A DNA stretch of 64,000 nucleotides from positions 3,918,482 through 3,982,481 of the forward strand of contig JAPWDM010000017.1 in assembly GCA_035578155.1 (NCBI GenBank), written 5' to 3'. The notes under the pieces were generated by a model that worked only from the letters and a program-made list of their open reading frames with translations, did not search any database and had not been told where the DNA came from. Below, piece after piece: positions 42,001 through 54,441 of this stretch. The stretch is from Brachynemurus nebulosus. Its lineage: Eukaryota; Arthropoda; Insecta; Neuroptera; Myrmeleontidae. Within the stretch, counting starts at the first letter, position 1. Each line of letters starts with the position of its first letter. The position numbers were made by a program, and so were the translations under genes.

Positions 42001-43403
42001 TTTTGCATTTGCATATTTACTGAACTGATATTTTTGATATTTTGCACTAACCTAGTACAATATAATAAATATTAATAATAAAAATACGTAAATATATTTT
42101 CGTATATCAGTTAATTTTGCCCGGTTGTTGTCTGATGTTTACTATTAAAACTGTGCAATACACTACACAGTTATACGCTTACAATATGTATTTAGTGTTT
42201 ACAAACACTATCACACTTTTACTACGACGATTAATAAACACACAGCAAAAATTAAACATATGTATAAACAAAATGGCCTTGTATATTTAAAAATAAAATT
42301 GCAAATTATATGTACATAATATATATACGTACATATATTTATGTATACTTAGACATTTTGCATATGTGCGAATTACTGGGAATTATTCACTCCATAATAA
42401 TTAAACATTTCGTTTCATTAAATTAAAATAATTTTCTTAATTTCAAGTTTCATATTTAGTGTTCTAACTAGCTAAGAAATAAGGTCATAACTTTCTCCCC
42501 CGTTGTCAAATTCAGAATTAGAAATTGTAACTGTTGTGAAATTTCACCACCAGACTTTTCTTTTTTTTATTAAAATTAAAGGGGTCAGATTACTCGAAAA
42601 TGCAATTCTAGTTTGAAAATCATATTCCCAATAATTTCCTTATTTTGATAAAAATCTCTAATTTACACATCAACATTGTTAAAATTCTACGAATAAACTC
42701 GAGTAATCATACGGAGAGGGTTTTATTTGAAAAAAATATGAAAAATTTTCCTTCCAATGTCAAAGTATGTAAAAGCTTATAAACATTGTAATCTTTTTTA
42801 AGTTTTTAATTTAAGTTGTTGAAAGATGGTATTTTCATTTATAGTTATAGGTTTTTACTGTGACCCGATTAAATTCGTCGGTATGTCTGACCAAAAATGA
42901 AGTTCCAAGAGTTAACTCAACTTTATAAAGAAAACTTCCACATTTTTATAGGAGAAAGAGAAAATTTATCAAAAGTATCCTACGATCCCACCAATAAAAT
43001 TTGAGTCTATATGACGTCTTCAAGTATCGTTTTATTGCTATTTTGTTTATTTTAGCGGTTGAAATATCACTCTTCAACTTGTTACCGGTTATCATCTTTT
43101 TATTTTTGACACAATTTTTGGGGCAGTAGAAATATGGAAAAGTAACTTTTCAAATTCGGTATTTTGATAATAAAATCCAAAAACCAAATTTGTATTAAAA
43201 ATCAATAATACTGTTTCTAGTTTAGCTTAGTATAAACGTTTGTTTTCATTTTGAAACATAGGCTATAAACGATTCAGTAAATGTAGATATTTTATAAGAA
43301 CGAATTTATTTATATATTTATACAATCGGATACATAAAGCAAACACTAAAAGGAGAGTACTCACATTTAGCCTCTATATAATTAATGAGGTTTTTTCTTT
43401 TTA
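39018..43403. other. Long AT-rich spacer, nothing recognised
   Basis: Over 4 kb without a convincing frame, RNA gene or paired terminal repeats. The 65-66-codon frames on both strands at 41.67-41.91 kb overlap each other, are low-complexity Lys/Asn or Leu/Phe-rich, and look like chance. Confidence 0.4.
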
Positions 43404-43866
43404 CAATCGAACTCATGTATTTTCAACCTGTCGGGACTAATCCGCTCATGTATTTTCAACTTCTCCTGTATCCTCACTCCATGGCAATCATAGAGCCACG
43501 TGACAGACATAGAACCAATCACAAAAAGCCCGCGAAAATCTTTACACAGTAGCCACGTGTACTTCCCCACTGAATAACCTTAAAATGACAAATTGTCAAG
43601 TAACATATGATAAACAAAAAAGTGAAACATGAAAAAAGTGTAATAAACTTGTAATAAAATTATTTTTTAAACAATTGCAAATGAAATAAAACCATATATT
43701 GTAGGATAAAGCCACCAGTGGTCAATCGATTAATCTGACAGTTATTTTTCTGTATTAAAGTATTGCGTGAGAAGTGGGGACCAAAAACTTGAAAATACGT
43801 GAGTAAAATCAGTTGAAAATAGATGGGGTTGAAAATACATGAGTTGAAAATACATGAGTCCGACTG
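43404..43866. mobile_element. 463-bp MITE, Tc1/mariner-type, with subterminal repeats
   Basis: Termini next to TA read CAATCGAACTCATGTATTTT on the left and, as reverse complement, CAGTCGGACTCATGTATTTT on the right. The unit TCATGTATTTTCAA recurs just inside both ends (about 43,444 on the left; at least twice more on the right), giving tandem subterminal motifs like transposase-binding sites. No coding capacity. Confidence 0.75.
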
Positions 43867-45029
43867 TAAATTAAAATACTTACATGTAAAAATATTACTA
43901 AAAAAATAAGCAAAATGTCTTCATGTCAAAAAATTTTACTAAAGATTTGTCTCAAATTATAGTGAACTTTCAACTCACTATCATATTTATATTCCTATTC
44001 TGTCCCTTTTACTAACCGTTAGATTTTGCAATAACAATCTTTTTATTTTAACTTTTGCTGTGACTTATTATAATGAATAGATAATGAATAATGATATAAA
44101 ACATGATTACAACTTCGACTATCTCTCGCGCTTATTTACCTTTCAAAATTATACATTTATTTATATTCAGCGAGATTGATAGCGGCTCGGATCTGTTACA
44201 TGTTATATTATCCTGATTGGTTCTCAAATAAAATAACACTATTATTGAGAAAGTCAACTTGTTATGTAGAAGTAAACATTTTATGTAGAAGTAAACAGTT
44301 TTCAAGGTGATCTCTGGGTGCCCATACCTACATGTTTAGATTTTGTATTCATTTATTGCGGGCATTAATATTTAGTCAATATTTAATTCCCAGTACTAGT
44401 AGTTCCTTAGAATCACAGTAGGACACTAATTTTAAAAACTTCATTTTTGAAAATTACACGAGAGCAGCAAGTTGGTCAACATTATAGAGCAGGTACTTAA
44501 CTTCTTACGTATACTAAATTTAAATCCATTATTTCAATAAAAAAAGAGAGTAGTATATTTAGTAGTCTGTGACAAAACAATATGAGTGCATTATCCTAAT
44601 TCATATAACGTATAATTTGTACTTGCATGTTACATAATAATAAATTTTAATACATAATTGATTTACATCTATTGTCAACTTTATTGCTAAAAGATATCTA
44701 ATCTCAAAGTATTTATAGCGCACTACTGTTAAAAAAAAGTCGTCAGATGCAAGTTGTATTTGCGCAAATAGTGTTCCGTGCTATCAGCTGTTACTACGAA
44801 TTTGATGTAACAAATAGGCATGTAACTGGGTAGGCAAAATATTTTTACTAACGACAATATAATTCGTGTGTATCAAGTCTCATAAGAAAATTGTAGTTTT
44901 TTCACTTTTACCGTGGAAAAAAAGTTAGAACAGATTTTCACAGCGAAAAAAATGGTACAAAACATTTTATTGGTTATTTCCCTGTAGGTAAGTACCATTC
45001 GTTACATTGTCTTACCGTATTACACTTGA

Positions 45030-45030
<1 letters not shown>
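43867..45030. other. AT-rich spacer
   Basis: One small direct repeat, 'ttatgtagaagtaaaca', occurs twice at about 44,264-44,298. Nothing else recognised. Confidence 0.4.
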
Positions 45031-45299
<269 letters not shown>

Positions 45300-45331
45300 G
45301 TATGTATGTATGTGTGTATATACATTATTTA

Positions 45332-45468
45332 CAGGGTGTAAAGGAAATAACTCTAATCCTTTTGAGGGGTGACGCGACTGTTAATTCCGAAAAAATTCCT
45401 GCGGTTTTAGTATCTACAGGGTGCTATGAGTCACCCCACAAAAGGACGAGAGTTATTTGTTTTACACC

Positions 45469-45471
<3 letters not shown>
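45332..45471. mobile_element. 140-bp MITE with CAGGGTG termini in TA array
   Basis: Left end CAGGGTGTAAAGGAAATAAC and the reverse complement of the right end CAGGGTGTAAAACAAATAAC are near-identical, with about 40-bp arms. TA flanks both sides. Non-coding. TA target use points to the Tc1/mariner superfamily. Confidence 0.8.
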
Positions 45472-45517
<46 letters not shown>

Positions 45518-45563
45518 TACATAGGTGTATAGATATAATAAAATAATTCTTCTTATGTATGAC

Positions 45564-45670
<107 letters not shown>

Positions 45671-45703
45671 TGTACTTAGCTTATAGAGTCGGCATTCAAT
45701 TGT

Positions 45704-45859
45704 ATGGAGGGGTCAGTGTAAAAGTGAATCAAGTCCATAAAAAAATTTTTTTCTAAAAATGCGCTTAAAGTTTAAGAAATTACAACTCTTTAACGAAAAA
45801 GGCACTTAAAAAAAAAAAAATTTTATGGACTTGGTTCAATTTTACACTAACCCCTTCAT
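45704..45859. mobile_element. 156-bp palindromic MITE
   Basis: ATGGAGGGGTCAGTGTAAAA at the left is mirrored at the right (ATGAAGGGGTTAGTGTAAAA as reverse complement), and 'aagtccataaaa' is repeated inverted further in. Non-coding. Confidence 0.7.
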
Positions 45860-46515
45860 ATGTAGACTATTACATTTTTTATGTCACAGTTTTCTATGTA
45901 ACATTCTAAGCGTTATTATTTTGCAGCTGTATCTCAACTCAAACACATATTCATGTTAAAAACGACAATTTGTAGAAGCAACACTTTTGAACATCTATCT
46001 TTTCCATAACAAAATCGGGGTATCACAGTATTTTTGTTTTGTGATAAAATTAATACTGTTGTTAATATTATTTTTAGAATTAATAGGCTTATTAAATTTT
46101 ATTATGAAACTAAACGTGTGAATAACACATATACGCCGCAGATTAGATATATTATAAAAGTTGTATCGAGGAACTACAGAAAAACATAGCAACGCATATT
46201 ACCAGGGGCCTATTGCATAAAAGTACAATTTACAATTAGAGGTATTTTTTTACAAATTTGTAAATATTTAAGTTACAGGTATTGTATAAGTAATTATTAC
46301 AAATGTGTAAGTACCGGTCAATTCTACAATTTTACCAACATTTTTTTGACAATTTTACAGACAATTCAGTTGATCCTTTACAAAATACCTAGAGATTAAA
46401 ATCTTATATAACTTGTAAAATTGTTGTTACAGTTTTACGTATCTTTTAAGTTCTGTGATTTTTGAACAAGTTTCAGTTTTTTACTATTTTGTGGGCATTT
46501 GTTAAGTTTCTTGAA

Positions 46516-46518
<3 letters not shown>
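45860..46518. other. AT-rich spacer
   Basis: Contains many short 'ttacaa' words around 46,220-46,440; no element ends or frame recognised. Confidence 0.35.

Positions 46519-46602
<84 letters not shown>
46519..46602. repeat. (TA)n microsatellite
   Basis: About 84 bp of TA dinucleotides. Confidence 0.95.
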
Positions 46603-46604
<2 letters not shown>

Positions 46605-47896
46605 ATCTGAAGTTATGCGACTTTAGAATTTTCCGTGTACGCGTACCTACTGACAGTTTTAGGAACATTTCAATTTTAGAGCCTTCTTAGGACATCAAAA
46701 CTTTAGGCAACAGCTTTTGTTTGTCGTTTTTTTTTATATTTTTGTATGAAATTACGGTATTTGAAACCAAAACTTACAATTAACTCTTTTAATTTAGCCG
46801 TAGAGAAAATTTTTTGTCTCAAAATGCCGAACATTTTTTTTTAACGCCAGTGACATGTACAATAGATAAGGTTCCAAAAATGGAAAGAAAATATTAATTA
46901 CTCCGAACATTACTTCCAGTTATACCGTATTTCAAAAAATCTGTCACAGAGGGCAGCACTTGGACCAGTGAATATATACATATGAAAGCATTTAGAGTCG
47001 CCATATTGCAAGACGAGTTAACTCGCCTAATCATTTAAAAATTTAATAGAGTGTTGCTGTTTATACTATTAATTTTTACACTTGTAAAACAAAAAAAAAA
47101 TTGCTCACCGAACTCATTGACTTAAATTTTGTCATTAGTTTCAATTTCAATTTTTAATTGAATGTTTGTTTTCAAAAAGTAACACAAGATACCTACACTT
47201 GTGATTCGTTGTACGCAATATCAAAATTGAAATAGAAAGATATACCCTACTCTTTTTACGTATATGTGTATTTATTATCTAAAAACAGTACGATATTCCA
47301 TTTCAATCTTTTTTATTGTTGCTTACAACGAGTCAAAATAGTATTTACCATATTCATAATATATCTATAGTCTGTTTCAAAATTTTATGTCATCTGTAGT
47401 CAGATGAGTAGTAAACAACTTTTTTATTTTCCCTAATATTTCTCACTCCAATCGTAAAATTAGGTAGCGCCTACACTCGGGTTATTTTAAGATTTTTGGT
47501 ACCTAATTCATGTTAATTGGTTTTTTTAATTATTTGTTTTGTGCCCATCGACTGAATTTTCCAAATTTTTGGATGAAAATTTTTTCTAATATTGTTGAAA
47601 TGTTGCTCTTTCATATTAACATTTTAAATAAAATAACTTACATATTATATTTTTTTAAAAAGAAAAAATATATGCTCTCTTTACCTTCGAAACCCACGTA
47701 ACCCTTTAATAGCTGTTAAGAACTACTAGATATTCTATTATAATTAAATCTTTAAAAAGTCCCTATTTAATAGTTTAATATTCTACCTTTAGAGCTTAGG
47801 CAAATTTGTAGAATAAATTACACAAAATTACTTATTTAAGTTAATTAACTTGTTATAATTGATTTAATTTATATAACAGTATCCTTGTCGCTTTTA
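46603..47896. other. AT-rich spacer, nothing recognised
   Basis: No convincing gene, RNA or TE termini. The 63-codon frame at 47.5 kb is Phe/Ile-rich and without a domain. Confidence 0.4.
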
Positions 47897-49021
47897 GGTA
47901 AGGGAGAGGGGGGCAGCTTTGAATGGAGACAACTTTGAAAATTTTGATTTTTGAAGGCATTTTAATTTGTATTTGTGATTAAATTTTTTTTTTTAAGTTA
48001 GTCACGTTGCATATATATTAACTGTCAGTTCATTTTAGCGGTAAAATTCATCTGTTAAATTAATAAAAAGGTGTAGCTATTTGAAAAATCAAAAAGTAAA
48101 TATTTACAAAAAATTTTGTAAGCGGTTATTAGTTATGTAAGTAACAAATATAAAATTATTATTTTCTTAGATGGTGATTATCAGAGTTGCAAGTGATCAC
48201 CCAGTTGATAAGGAATTTGTGACAAATTTTGAAGATAGTAATCACTTAAACTCTGACAACTTAAATATTGCAGATTATGTATTGGCTCGGTGCCAGTCTG
48301 AAAAGAAAGGGAGATATTTGGAATTCATTGGCCAAATTATCGGCAATGATGTAAATCTTTTTTCGGTTTTCTCTTTGAAGAAAAAAAAAACAGGTTGTTT
48401 TAAATTTTATTTTCCTGACAAGCAGGACAGATGGTCTGTACCCATCACAGATGTGTTAAAAAAGCTGCCTCCCCCTTACCATGCTCCGAGTACATCCCGT
48501 ACAGCGTCTTTGTTAAATTTTAAATACGATCTTACAAAATATAACTTAGGTTACTTAGGTTAGGTAAAATATTGTTTTTACTTTTGTTCACAAACATTTT
48601 TAAGACCAAAGAGTTATGTTTCCTTTATTTTAGAAAATTCTAATTTTGTTAAGTTTTTTATACTTTTATATATTAAAATATTAAACTTTAATTGTTGTAA
48701 CTTTGAATGGATACTGTGAATAAATTATTATGAATCCTAAGTCATTTTTTATCTTATTTAAACTCAACTTTCAAAACTGCCCCCATGTATTTCAAAGCTG
48801 CCCCACCAAGAGGGTACATTTGAACAAAATGGAGTTTTTTTAAAAAGTTAATAAAGTTATATTTATGGAGTTAAATTATGTAAACAGCACTTAAATAGTT
48901 TAAATTAAACCTTAAAGAAACTTTGTGTGCAACAATTATATCGATATACCATTTCGTAACAGATATACAAGCAATTAAAAAAAAAAAAGCTATCAAATGT
49001 GCCCCCCTCGTCCCTACACCG
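47897..49021. mobile_element. pogo-like element with GGGGGGCAGC-type TIRs
   Basis: Left terminus after TA: GGTAAGGGAGAGGGGGGCAG. Reverse complement of the right terminus after TA: CGGTGTAGGGACGAGGGGGG followed by CACATTTGA. The TIR core (GGGGGGCAGCTTTGAA) recurs inverted inside at about 48,777-48,810 (ctgcccccatgtatttcaaa, gctgccccacc). One coding fragment remains (48,171-48,563). The build is the same as the element at 16,739-17,671 but the family is different. Confidence 0.65.
48171..48563 (+). pseudogene. Transposase C-terminal segment, pogo/jerky-like (tentative)
   Basis: A 130-codon open frame inside the element above. IADYVLARCQSEKKGRYLEF is followed by IGQIIGNDVNLFSVFSLKKK, FKFYFPDKQDRW, and VLKKLPPPYHAPSTSRTA with a final FKYDLTKYN. 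A small beta-rich module of the shape (G/A)DYVL...(Y/F)(I/V)G.I....V..L+K.....F.FP...D...V...D(V/I)...LP.P is what I associate with the C-terminal extension of transposases of this group. 'tattttcttag' just before the Met looks like a splice acceptor, so this may be a last exon. No DDE core is present. Alternative: an unrelated captured host fragment. Confidence 0.45.
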
Positions 49022-50384
49022 TACAACTTCTAATAATGTTTAAATACAATTTCGAATACTTTTCAATTAAATATTATTGAATTACGAAGATATAAATTAG
49101 ACAATTGTAAGGAATACCTACTGAGAAAAACTACTTTGAGAATGTATTCAACTGAAACTCTTCTGTAATGTCTTCAATTGTTTAACGAATTTATAAGCAT
49201 ACCTATGTTTTGTATTGTTTCTGAAGTTTAGTAACTGAACAAATGTAAATTTAATTTATTGTTTATTAATTATTTATTCAATTAGACATGTTCAAAACAT
49301 GTTTTAAACAATATGTTTATAAAGCTGTAAAGGGAATTTAGAATTTTCTTGTATAATTATTTCATTCAAACGTAAATATTATAATTTAACTTATGATTAC
49401 AATGTCAATCGGAAAGTTACATGCTGATGGATTAAAGTAAATAATTAAAATCGATTTCAAAATTTTCATATTAGTACTCTTACAGATATGAAAATAAAAT
49501 TTTTGGTGTCACTGTTCTAAAATAAAAGGTAGATAAATTATAAGCATTTATAAATTCATGTATAGTTTTCCACAGTAATGTAAATACCTTGACTTATTTT
49601 TATTCGTTTTGTATTAGGTTAAATATAGTAGTTATTAGCACATTAACAGTTATTATTTTAATGGCTTAACAATGCCACTAATTGGTTTTAAATTAATGTC
49701 AATTAATACAGCTATATAAAATTAAATTATTTAATTAAATACAAATTTCAATGTTGATGTAATAATATTTTGAATAATTACAAAAATATTAACAAAAATA
49801 AAAGAAAAATAAAATTAGAAAATTAGGATTTTTATCTTACCTTTAACAAGGCTATTTATAGCAGCAAACATTAGTAAGTTAATATTCGAGTATTGTTAAC
49901 AAAAACATTAAAATTAAATAAGAAGTTTTGTTGGATAGGTATTAAATTTAAGAAAGCTGTACAAGTATAAACTATTGTATTATTTTTTTATTCTTTTGAA
50001 AATTACCAATGTAATTTTCATTAAAATTTGATTGTCTTGATAGAAAAAATGAAGAAATTTTATTTAAAAATAATGGAAAATTCACACATTAATCTCAAAA
50101 TGTATCACATCATAAAGTTATTTAATAATTTTTTTTATTTTGTTAGATCAAAATTTGTTAATTACTTTTTGAATTGCTTATTAATAAACAATGAGAGAAA
50201 TTACCGAAGAGATAAATTTTCTTGTAATATTTTCAAACCAATTGTTAATTTTTAAGGAATTTACACTTACACACTGCATACTGAAGATGTAGGATGATTA
50301 ACCGATTATTAGCACTTTACAGTCCAATCACACAGCATCTGTGTCATAACCAGCACAACCGAAGAAGCCATGTTATCTGTGATC
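49022..50384. other. AT-rich spacer, nothing recognised
   Basis: No element ends or protein motifs. The 75-codon frame at 50.03-50.25 kb is low-complexity and probably chance. Confidence 0.4.
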
Positions 50385-50613
50385 ACAGTGTTGGCAGCCA
50401 AAAAGAGGACTTTGATCGTACCAAGTATGCGAAATAATCGTATTTTTCGTATTTTCGGGGTAAATTATCGTACATAATGTCATTTAATGAAGAATTTTGC
50501 TTTATAATTTAATGAAAAATTATCGTATTTTCGTGTGAGATAATAAAAATGTTATCGTGCGTTACCATCAAGTTACCGTACATGTACGATAATTATCGTA
50601 CAGCTACCAACAC
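50385..50613. mobile_element. 229-bp MITE with 11-bp flanking duplication
   Basis: TATCTGTGATC occurs at 50,374-50,384 and again at 50,614-50,624. The element begins ACAGTGTTGGCAGCC and ends (reverse complement) GTGTTGGTAGCTGTACGATA, giving an imperfect TIR built on GTGTTGG(C/T)AGC. The interior repeats ATCGTA/TACGAT words in both orientations. Non-coding. Confidence 0.7.
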
Positions 50614-50624
50614 TATCTGTGATC

Positions 50625-51030
50625 GCATAAATATGGTATAGCATGAGTAATACCTACATTCTCACAAGGAAAGGTTCTTAGCTATCAATTCACAGCTGTG
50701 ATGAAACGATATATGTGTAGCATACAAGCAAAAATAACGGACACGTATTTTTTTTATCTACCACCGTAATCATTTAAAGTGTGAAAACTGAAATCACGCC
50801 ACAAAGTAAAATTATAATTTTGCTTGATAACTTGAAAGCTACGGCAGATAGAACAAAAAATACCCCTGTCGCAGCATCCTGCATAACATAGCGAATTTCC
50901 GTTTACAAAAAGTCTTTCTCGGAAACTAGTTGACCTAGAATAATAGTTTAAATACCATTTTATGTGACTTTTTCTCTTCTATTCAATGGTGTAAAAAAAT
51001 TTTGCAAAAATTGTTGAAATCCCGTATTAT
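50625..51030. other. Spacer, nothing recognised
   Basis: No frame or repeat of note. Confidence 0.4.
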
Positions 51031-51194
<164 letters not shown>

Positions 51195-51486
51195 TTTTTC
51201 TAGATGGAAACTGTAATAAAATTATTATTATTATTAAGTTAACGAAATAAACGCGACTGCACTTCAAAAACCCCCAGGCGGAGGAAAAAGTATCCGTGCA
51301 GCGTACCAGCTCAGGTATTTCAAAGTCAGGTACGTAATGTCCGCCATACAGCATCCCCTTCCTGGTCTTCCCTACCTAATAAATCCCCGAACCTCGCTGC
51401 AAGACCTTCGCAGTGGGAGAGTCGAGGGCAGGTCCAATGGATATTCGAGGACTCGCTCTAAACGGTGCATGGGGATTCAAAGATGT

Positions 51487-51893
51487 TCATGAACCCCCGG
51501 AAAAGTTCGTCTCGTGCGACCGAAGCGTGCGAAGCGTCCCGATAATAACTGCCTTCTGCATTGACGCCGCTAACATATTCGCGTGAGATCTACAAGCCGG
51601 AATGATGTTAAGATTGCGCACAAAGGAGTTATGCATACCCCCCAGACATCCGATTATAAGTACGACCAAGCGGACAGTATAGCCCGGGTACAGTTGTCGC
51701 AGTTCATGTATTAGATCTTGATATTTAATCCTTTTTTGCTCCTCCTTTTCGACTATGTTAGTTTCCACCGGAGCGGAGAACTCGATAACATACATAGTTT
51801 GAGATGTTAAATATTGGAGCACAACATCAGGCTTATTAGCGCTCAGTTGCCTGGTTTGCAACCGGCATGTTCCAAAAGATCTTGCACTTTTGG
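51487..51893 (-). pseudogene. R4-like LINE copy 2, restriction-like endonuclease
   Basis: Minus-strand frame with QLSANKPDVVLQYLTSQTMY and VIEFSAPVETNIVEKEEQK, then RIKYQDLIHELRQLYPG and IIGCLGGMHNSFVRNL. The K-P-D...I-E-F...K-Y layout is complete. It lies in a different frame from the CCHC/RT portion upstream, so a frameshift near 51,900 separates them. Confidence 0.7.
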
Positions 51894-51907
51894 TTGGCAA
51901 CGAAGGA

Positions 51908-53395
51908 TTATACTTCCGCAGGATCGTAGGGCAAGACTGGTGTTTTGTCAACTTCGTAATGATGACGAAGATAAAAGTAGAGCACGCGCAACGAAGCATT
52001 ATGGCGATGGATATAGGTGGATTTAGCATAATAGGAACAACCTGAAGTCAGGTGCATTAAGGTTTCCGGGTATGCTTTGCATGCCCGACACGAGGTATTC
52101 GAAACCCCTTTAATAACCATCACATATTTTTGGTGTGTTAAGGTGTTCCACACTCCATCTTGAGCTGCCATGACAAAACCCTCCATTTCCGATTTAAGTC
52201 CATTAGCTCTCAAGAAAGCCCAAGTGAGTTCGCTCGAAAGGCCAAGGTTGTCAAGGTGACGGTAGAACATACCCTGGTGAACTTTGTCGCGATGTTTATT
52301 GAGCAGATGTTGTTGCTCGGCTCTCCTGATTGCCGACTTTTGGCGCGACTGTGATAGTGAAAGAATGTTGTCATCACCGTCGCGATTACGCGGATCGAAG
52401 GCTAAGCCCAAGATATCGACGACACGTTGCGCTGCTGTGAATAAAAATGCGCCTACGCCAGCAAGCTCGTGGTCCCTGACGAGTTGCAAAAGCGGGTCTG
52501 AACTGTTAAGTACACGACAAGCTGTACCTAAGACTATACGATCATGTAAACGTCCGACTGACAAGAGCCCCCTACCCCCTAGGTCACGTGGGAGGTAAAG
52601 TCGTTGTGTCGATGCGCGTGGGTGCAAACTACGGTTGATGTTCATTATTTTTCGCGTGTCTCGGTCTAGTTCCTCCAATTCATTCACATTCCACTTAAAT
52701 GAGCCAAAAGTATATAAAAGGATGGGTATGGCTAACATATTTGTAGCACTGGTCTTATTTTTTGCCGACAATTCAGAACTCCAAATTTGTCGGAGAAGAC
52801 GCTTATATCTACTACTTAAGGCGGCCTTCATGTTCCGCACATCCTGTATATGACTTTCGCTAACACCAAGGTACGTATAGGTCACTCCTTCATCAAGATG
52901 TTCTATGATGCTTCCATCCAATAATTGGGTGTGTGAATCAAAATTCGGAACTACACCGTGCTTACAGTGCACCACCGCGCATTTGTCCAGTTCGAACTCC
53001 ATACCGATCGCGTGCGTGTATTCGTGTGTTAATTTTAGAGCGCAGTTGAGATCACTCTTTGACGAAGCATACAGTTTTAAGTCATTCATATAAAGTAAAT
53101 GTGTGACTTTATGCTCGCGGTTTCCTACCGGGCCACACAAGTAGCCGGGTTCCTCCCTCAGGCTGATTGACAGGGGCAACAACGAGATGCAAAACAAAAG
53201 TGGGCTGAGGCTGTCTCCTTGGTATACGCCTCGTTTGTATGTCACCAACTCCGTTGACACAACGCGTTCACCGGATGTTCTTGTAAACCTTGTTTTCCAG
53301 AGCGGCAACAGGTGTTCAATACATTTAATAATGTCGGGATGGACTCGCAGACAACGGAGCAAATAGATAATGAGCTCATGTGACGTTTTTAAAAT
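51908..53395 (-). pseudogene. R4-like LINE copy 2, RT palm to CCHC finger (YMND)
   Basis: A long open minus-strand frame of about 495 family-matching codons. It reads KTSHELIIYLLRCLRVHPD, YKRGVYQGDSLSPLLFCISL, THLLYMNDLKLYASS and GMEFELDKCAVVHC, then SRQKSAIRRAEQQHLLNKH, WNTLTHQKYVMVIKGVSNTS and CRACKAYPETLMHLTSGC with YIHRHN. The catalytic box is YMND, not YMDD: the first catalytic Asp is replaced by Asn, which should abolish polymerase activity. The track before KTSHELI is out of the family frame; the true upstream part is in another frame. Confidence 0.75.
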
Positions 53396-53747
53396 GCTTT
53401 TCGATAGTCCACCCAGGCCATGCGCAGGTTGCGTTTGTGCTGTCTGGCGTCCTGACAGATACATCTGTCGACCAGCAAGTTGACTTTGCAACTCGACATT
53501 CCTGTTTTTGAACCTCGTTGTTCATAGATCGAACTCCACACTGGTTCAATCGCCTTCAGGATGCGTTCGTATAGAATGGAAGTGAACGCTTTATACACAG
53601 TGTTCAGGCACGTTATCGGTCTGTAGTTCTGTGGTTGTGATAGGTCTCCTTTTTTCGGTATTAGGACCGTTCTTCCCTCAACGAGCCACGGTGGTATTGG
53701 CTCACAGTTAAATAACCAATTGAAAAATATACGGGCAAGGTGGCGGT
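53389..53747 (-). pseudogene. R4-like LINE copy 2, RT fingers
   Basis: Minus-strand reading HLARIFFNWLFNCEPIPPWL, PKKGDLSQPQNYRPITCLNT, then YKAFTSILYERILKAIEPVW and MAWVDYRKAF. A small indel turns the following DTT of copy 1 into a stop, shifting to the frame at 51,908-53,395. The segment begins directly at the edge of the inverted duplication. Confidence 0.7.
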
Positions 53748-54441
53748 GCTAGAGTCTAACACCAGAACAAGTTCAACTCCCACACAAAATGATGCCGATC
53801 TAAATAAATCCCTTTCTGTCTCAGACAATTTAAGAAAACAATTTCGCGATCTTCTCGATACCGATTTAGACTTTGACAAACGACCACGTTCCAAACACCG
53901 ACGAACGTATGTAAAGGGCGAACAACTGACCCTACTAAACGAAATTTTGGACGATCATCTATCCCCATCCAGTGATCTCACCGACGTCGACAACGCAGTA
54001 TATGCAGCGATCCGTGTCCTGACCCCATGTACTAAGCAGCAAAAGACTGCAGAGGAGAAGGCACGTATCCGTATTAAACAAATTGACACCAAGGTGAGGG
54101 CACTACGACAGCTGGTATCGCGTATTCAGTGTGTGATAGAATATATTCAGACCAACAGGCGTTTTACGCAAAAGGTACGGGCTTTTGCCAGAGAACTAAG
54201 GTACCGCTATCACACAATCAATTTGGGCAATCTGTTGACCATCAAACAGACACATTTGGATAAGATGTGCGCATTGGCCCTGGCCAAGAAGAAATTAGCC
54301 CGGCGTGAACGGCGCGTTCGGGAAAATAATATCTTTAAATCGAACCATTCACGCCTGTTCGCACCAAAAAACCCTGTTGTGGAGCAGCCGCCGACGGTCG
54401 ACGCAATAGAAGATTATTGGCGGGAGATATATGAGACGACT
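53748..54441 (+). repeat. Inverted duplicate of R4-like N-terminal segment (left arm)
   Basis: This plus-strand segment is nearly identical to the reverse complement of about 54,650-55,341; both encode SLSVSDNLRKQFRDLLDTDL and KQTHLDKMCALALAKKKLAR. The arms of about 694 bp are separated by a spacer of about 208 bp. They differ at only a few sites (for example NIFKSNHSRLF against NISKSNPSRLF) and are closer to each other than to copy 1. The insert splits the RT between FWWKKFTS and HLARIF. Confidence 0.85.
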
